Below, in pieces: positions 8,389 to 8,500 of a stretch of DNA of 8,500 nt. Source of the DNA: a bacterium (GTDB taxonomy: Bacteria; Spirochaetota; JAHITG01); contig JAQTRT010000131.1 of NCBI GenBank assembly GCA_028711675.1, forward strand, positions 1 through 8,500, given 5' to 3'. The notes below the pieces were generated by a model. That model did not search any database. It was not told the DNA's origin and saw only the letters and a list, made by a program, of their open reading frames with translations. Every line of letters starts with the position of its first letter. Within the stretch, counting starts at the first letter, position 1. Both the position numbers and the translations under genes were made by a program.

Positions 8389-8500
8389 ATGTACCTGTCT
8401 ACCCAGATATTAAAAAAGAAATACGGAGTTGACTTCAGCTCCGTGATCCGTCTGGCCCTGAAGGAGGATATCCCCGGCGGGGACAAGACCTCCTCGATCC
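8389..8500 (+). CDS. nadC: Quinolinate phosphoribosyltransferase (nicotinate-nucleotide pyrophosphorylase), N-terminal fragment
   Basis: Only 37 codons are visible before the right edge. VIRLALKEDIPGGDKTSS (residues 19-36) matches the conserved NadC N-terminus, which in other bacteria reads like AL.ED...GD.TT. NadC converts quinolinate and PRPP to nicotinate mononucleotide, CO2 and pyrophosphate in NAD synthesis. The start ATG 8389 is the only reasonable one in frame but has no Shine-Dalgarno, and the predicted transcript leader is about 6 nt, so translation may be leaderless or nearly so. The call rests on a short motif. Confidence 0.75.
   Translation, partial: MYLSTQILKKKYGVDFSSVIRLALKEDIPGGDKTSSI

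Overview
The window looks like ordinary chromosome from a diderm bacterium of roughly 50% GC. A lipobox-bearing TPR protein argues for an outer-membrane or periplasmic compartment, the tRNA does not encode its CCA end, and the promoters are sigma70-like. I cannot fix the phylum; a spirochaete-like or other less-studied diderm lineage would fit, but that is inference. There is no sign of phage, transposons, CRISPR or integration. All genes except the last lie on the minus strand.

Reading along the minus strand from the right: a tRNA-Gly(TCC) at 8210-8280 is transcribed divergently from the start of nadC (from 8389, plus strand, cut by the window edge). The two promoters share an AT-rich spacer in which their -35 boxes form an 8-bp inverted repeat. 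Next come a five-TPR lipoprotein (8127-7405) and a cytoplasmic six-hairpin (alpha/alpha)6 glycoside hydrolase of unknown specificity (7261-4925). A strong promoter with repeats in its leader then precedes a GAF-ANTAR regulator (4651-3935), an NADP-type glutamate dehydrogenase gdhA (3837-2482), and a large PEP/pyruvate-binding ATP-grasp protein (2470 to beyond the left edge). That last protein carries a degenerate KaiC/RecA-like N-terminal domain.

The last three genes probably form one transcription unit. A single good promoter (about 4795-4822) precedes the first of them, and only 11 nt separate gdhA from the ATP-grasp gene. ANTAR proteins bind paired RNA stem-loops and are known from nitrogen-metabolism control. 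Here two back-to-back 8-bp hairpins lie between the ANTAR gene and gdhA. The most interesting hypothesis is therefore an RNA-based sensor circuit in which the GAF-ANTAR protein controls glutamate dehydrogenase and a PEP/pyruvate-linked phosphotransferase, joining nitrogen and carbon status. The hairpins match the published ANTAR hexaloop pattern only in part and have no U-tract, so this is a candidate and not a demonstrated system.

The long plus-strand open frames opposite these genes (for example 479-1546 and 4916-6229) are antisense shadows.
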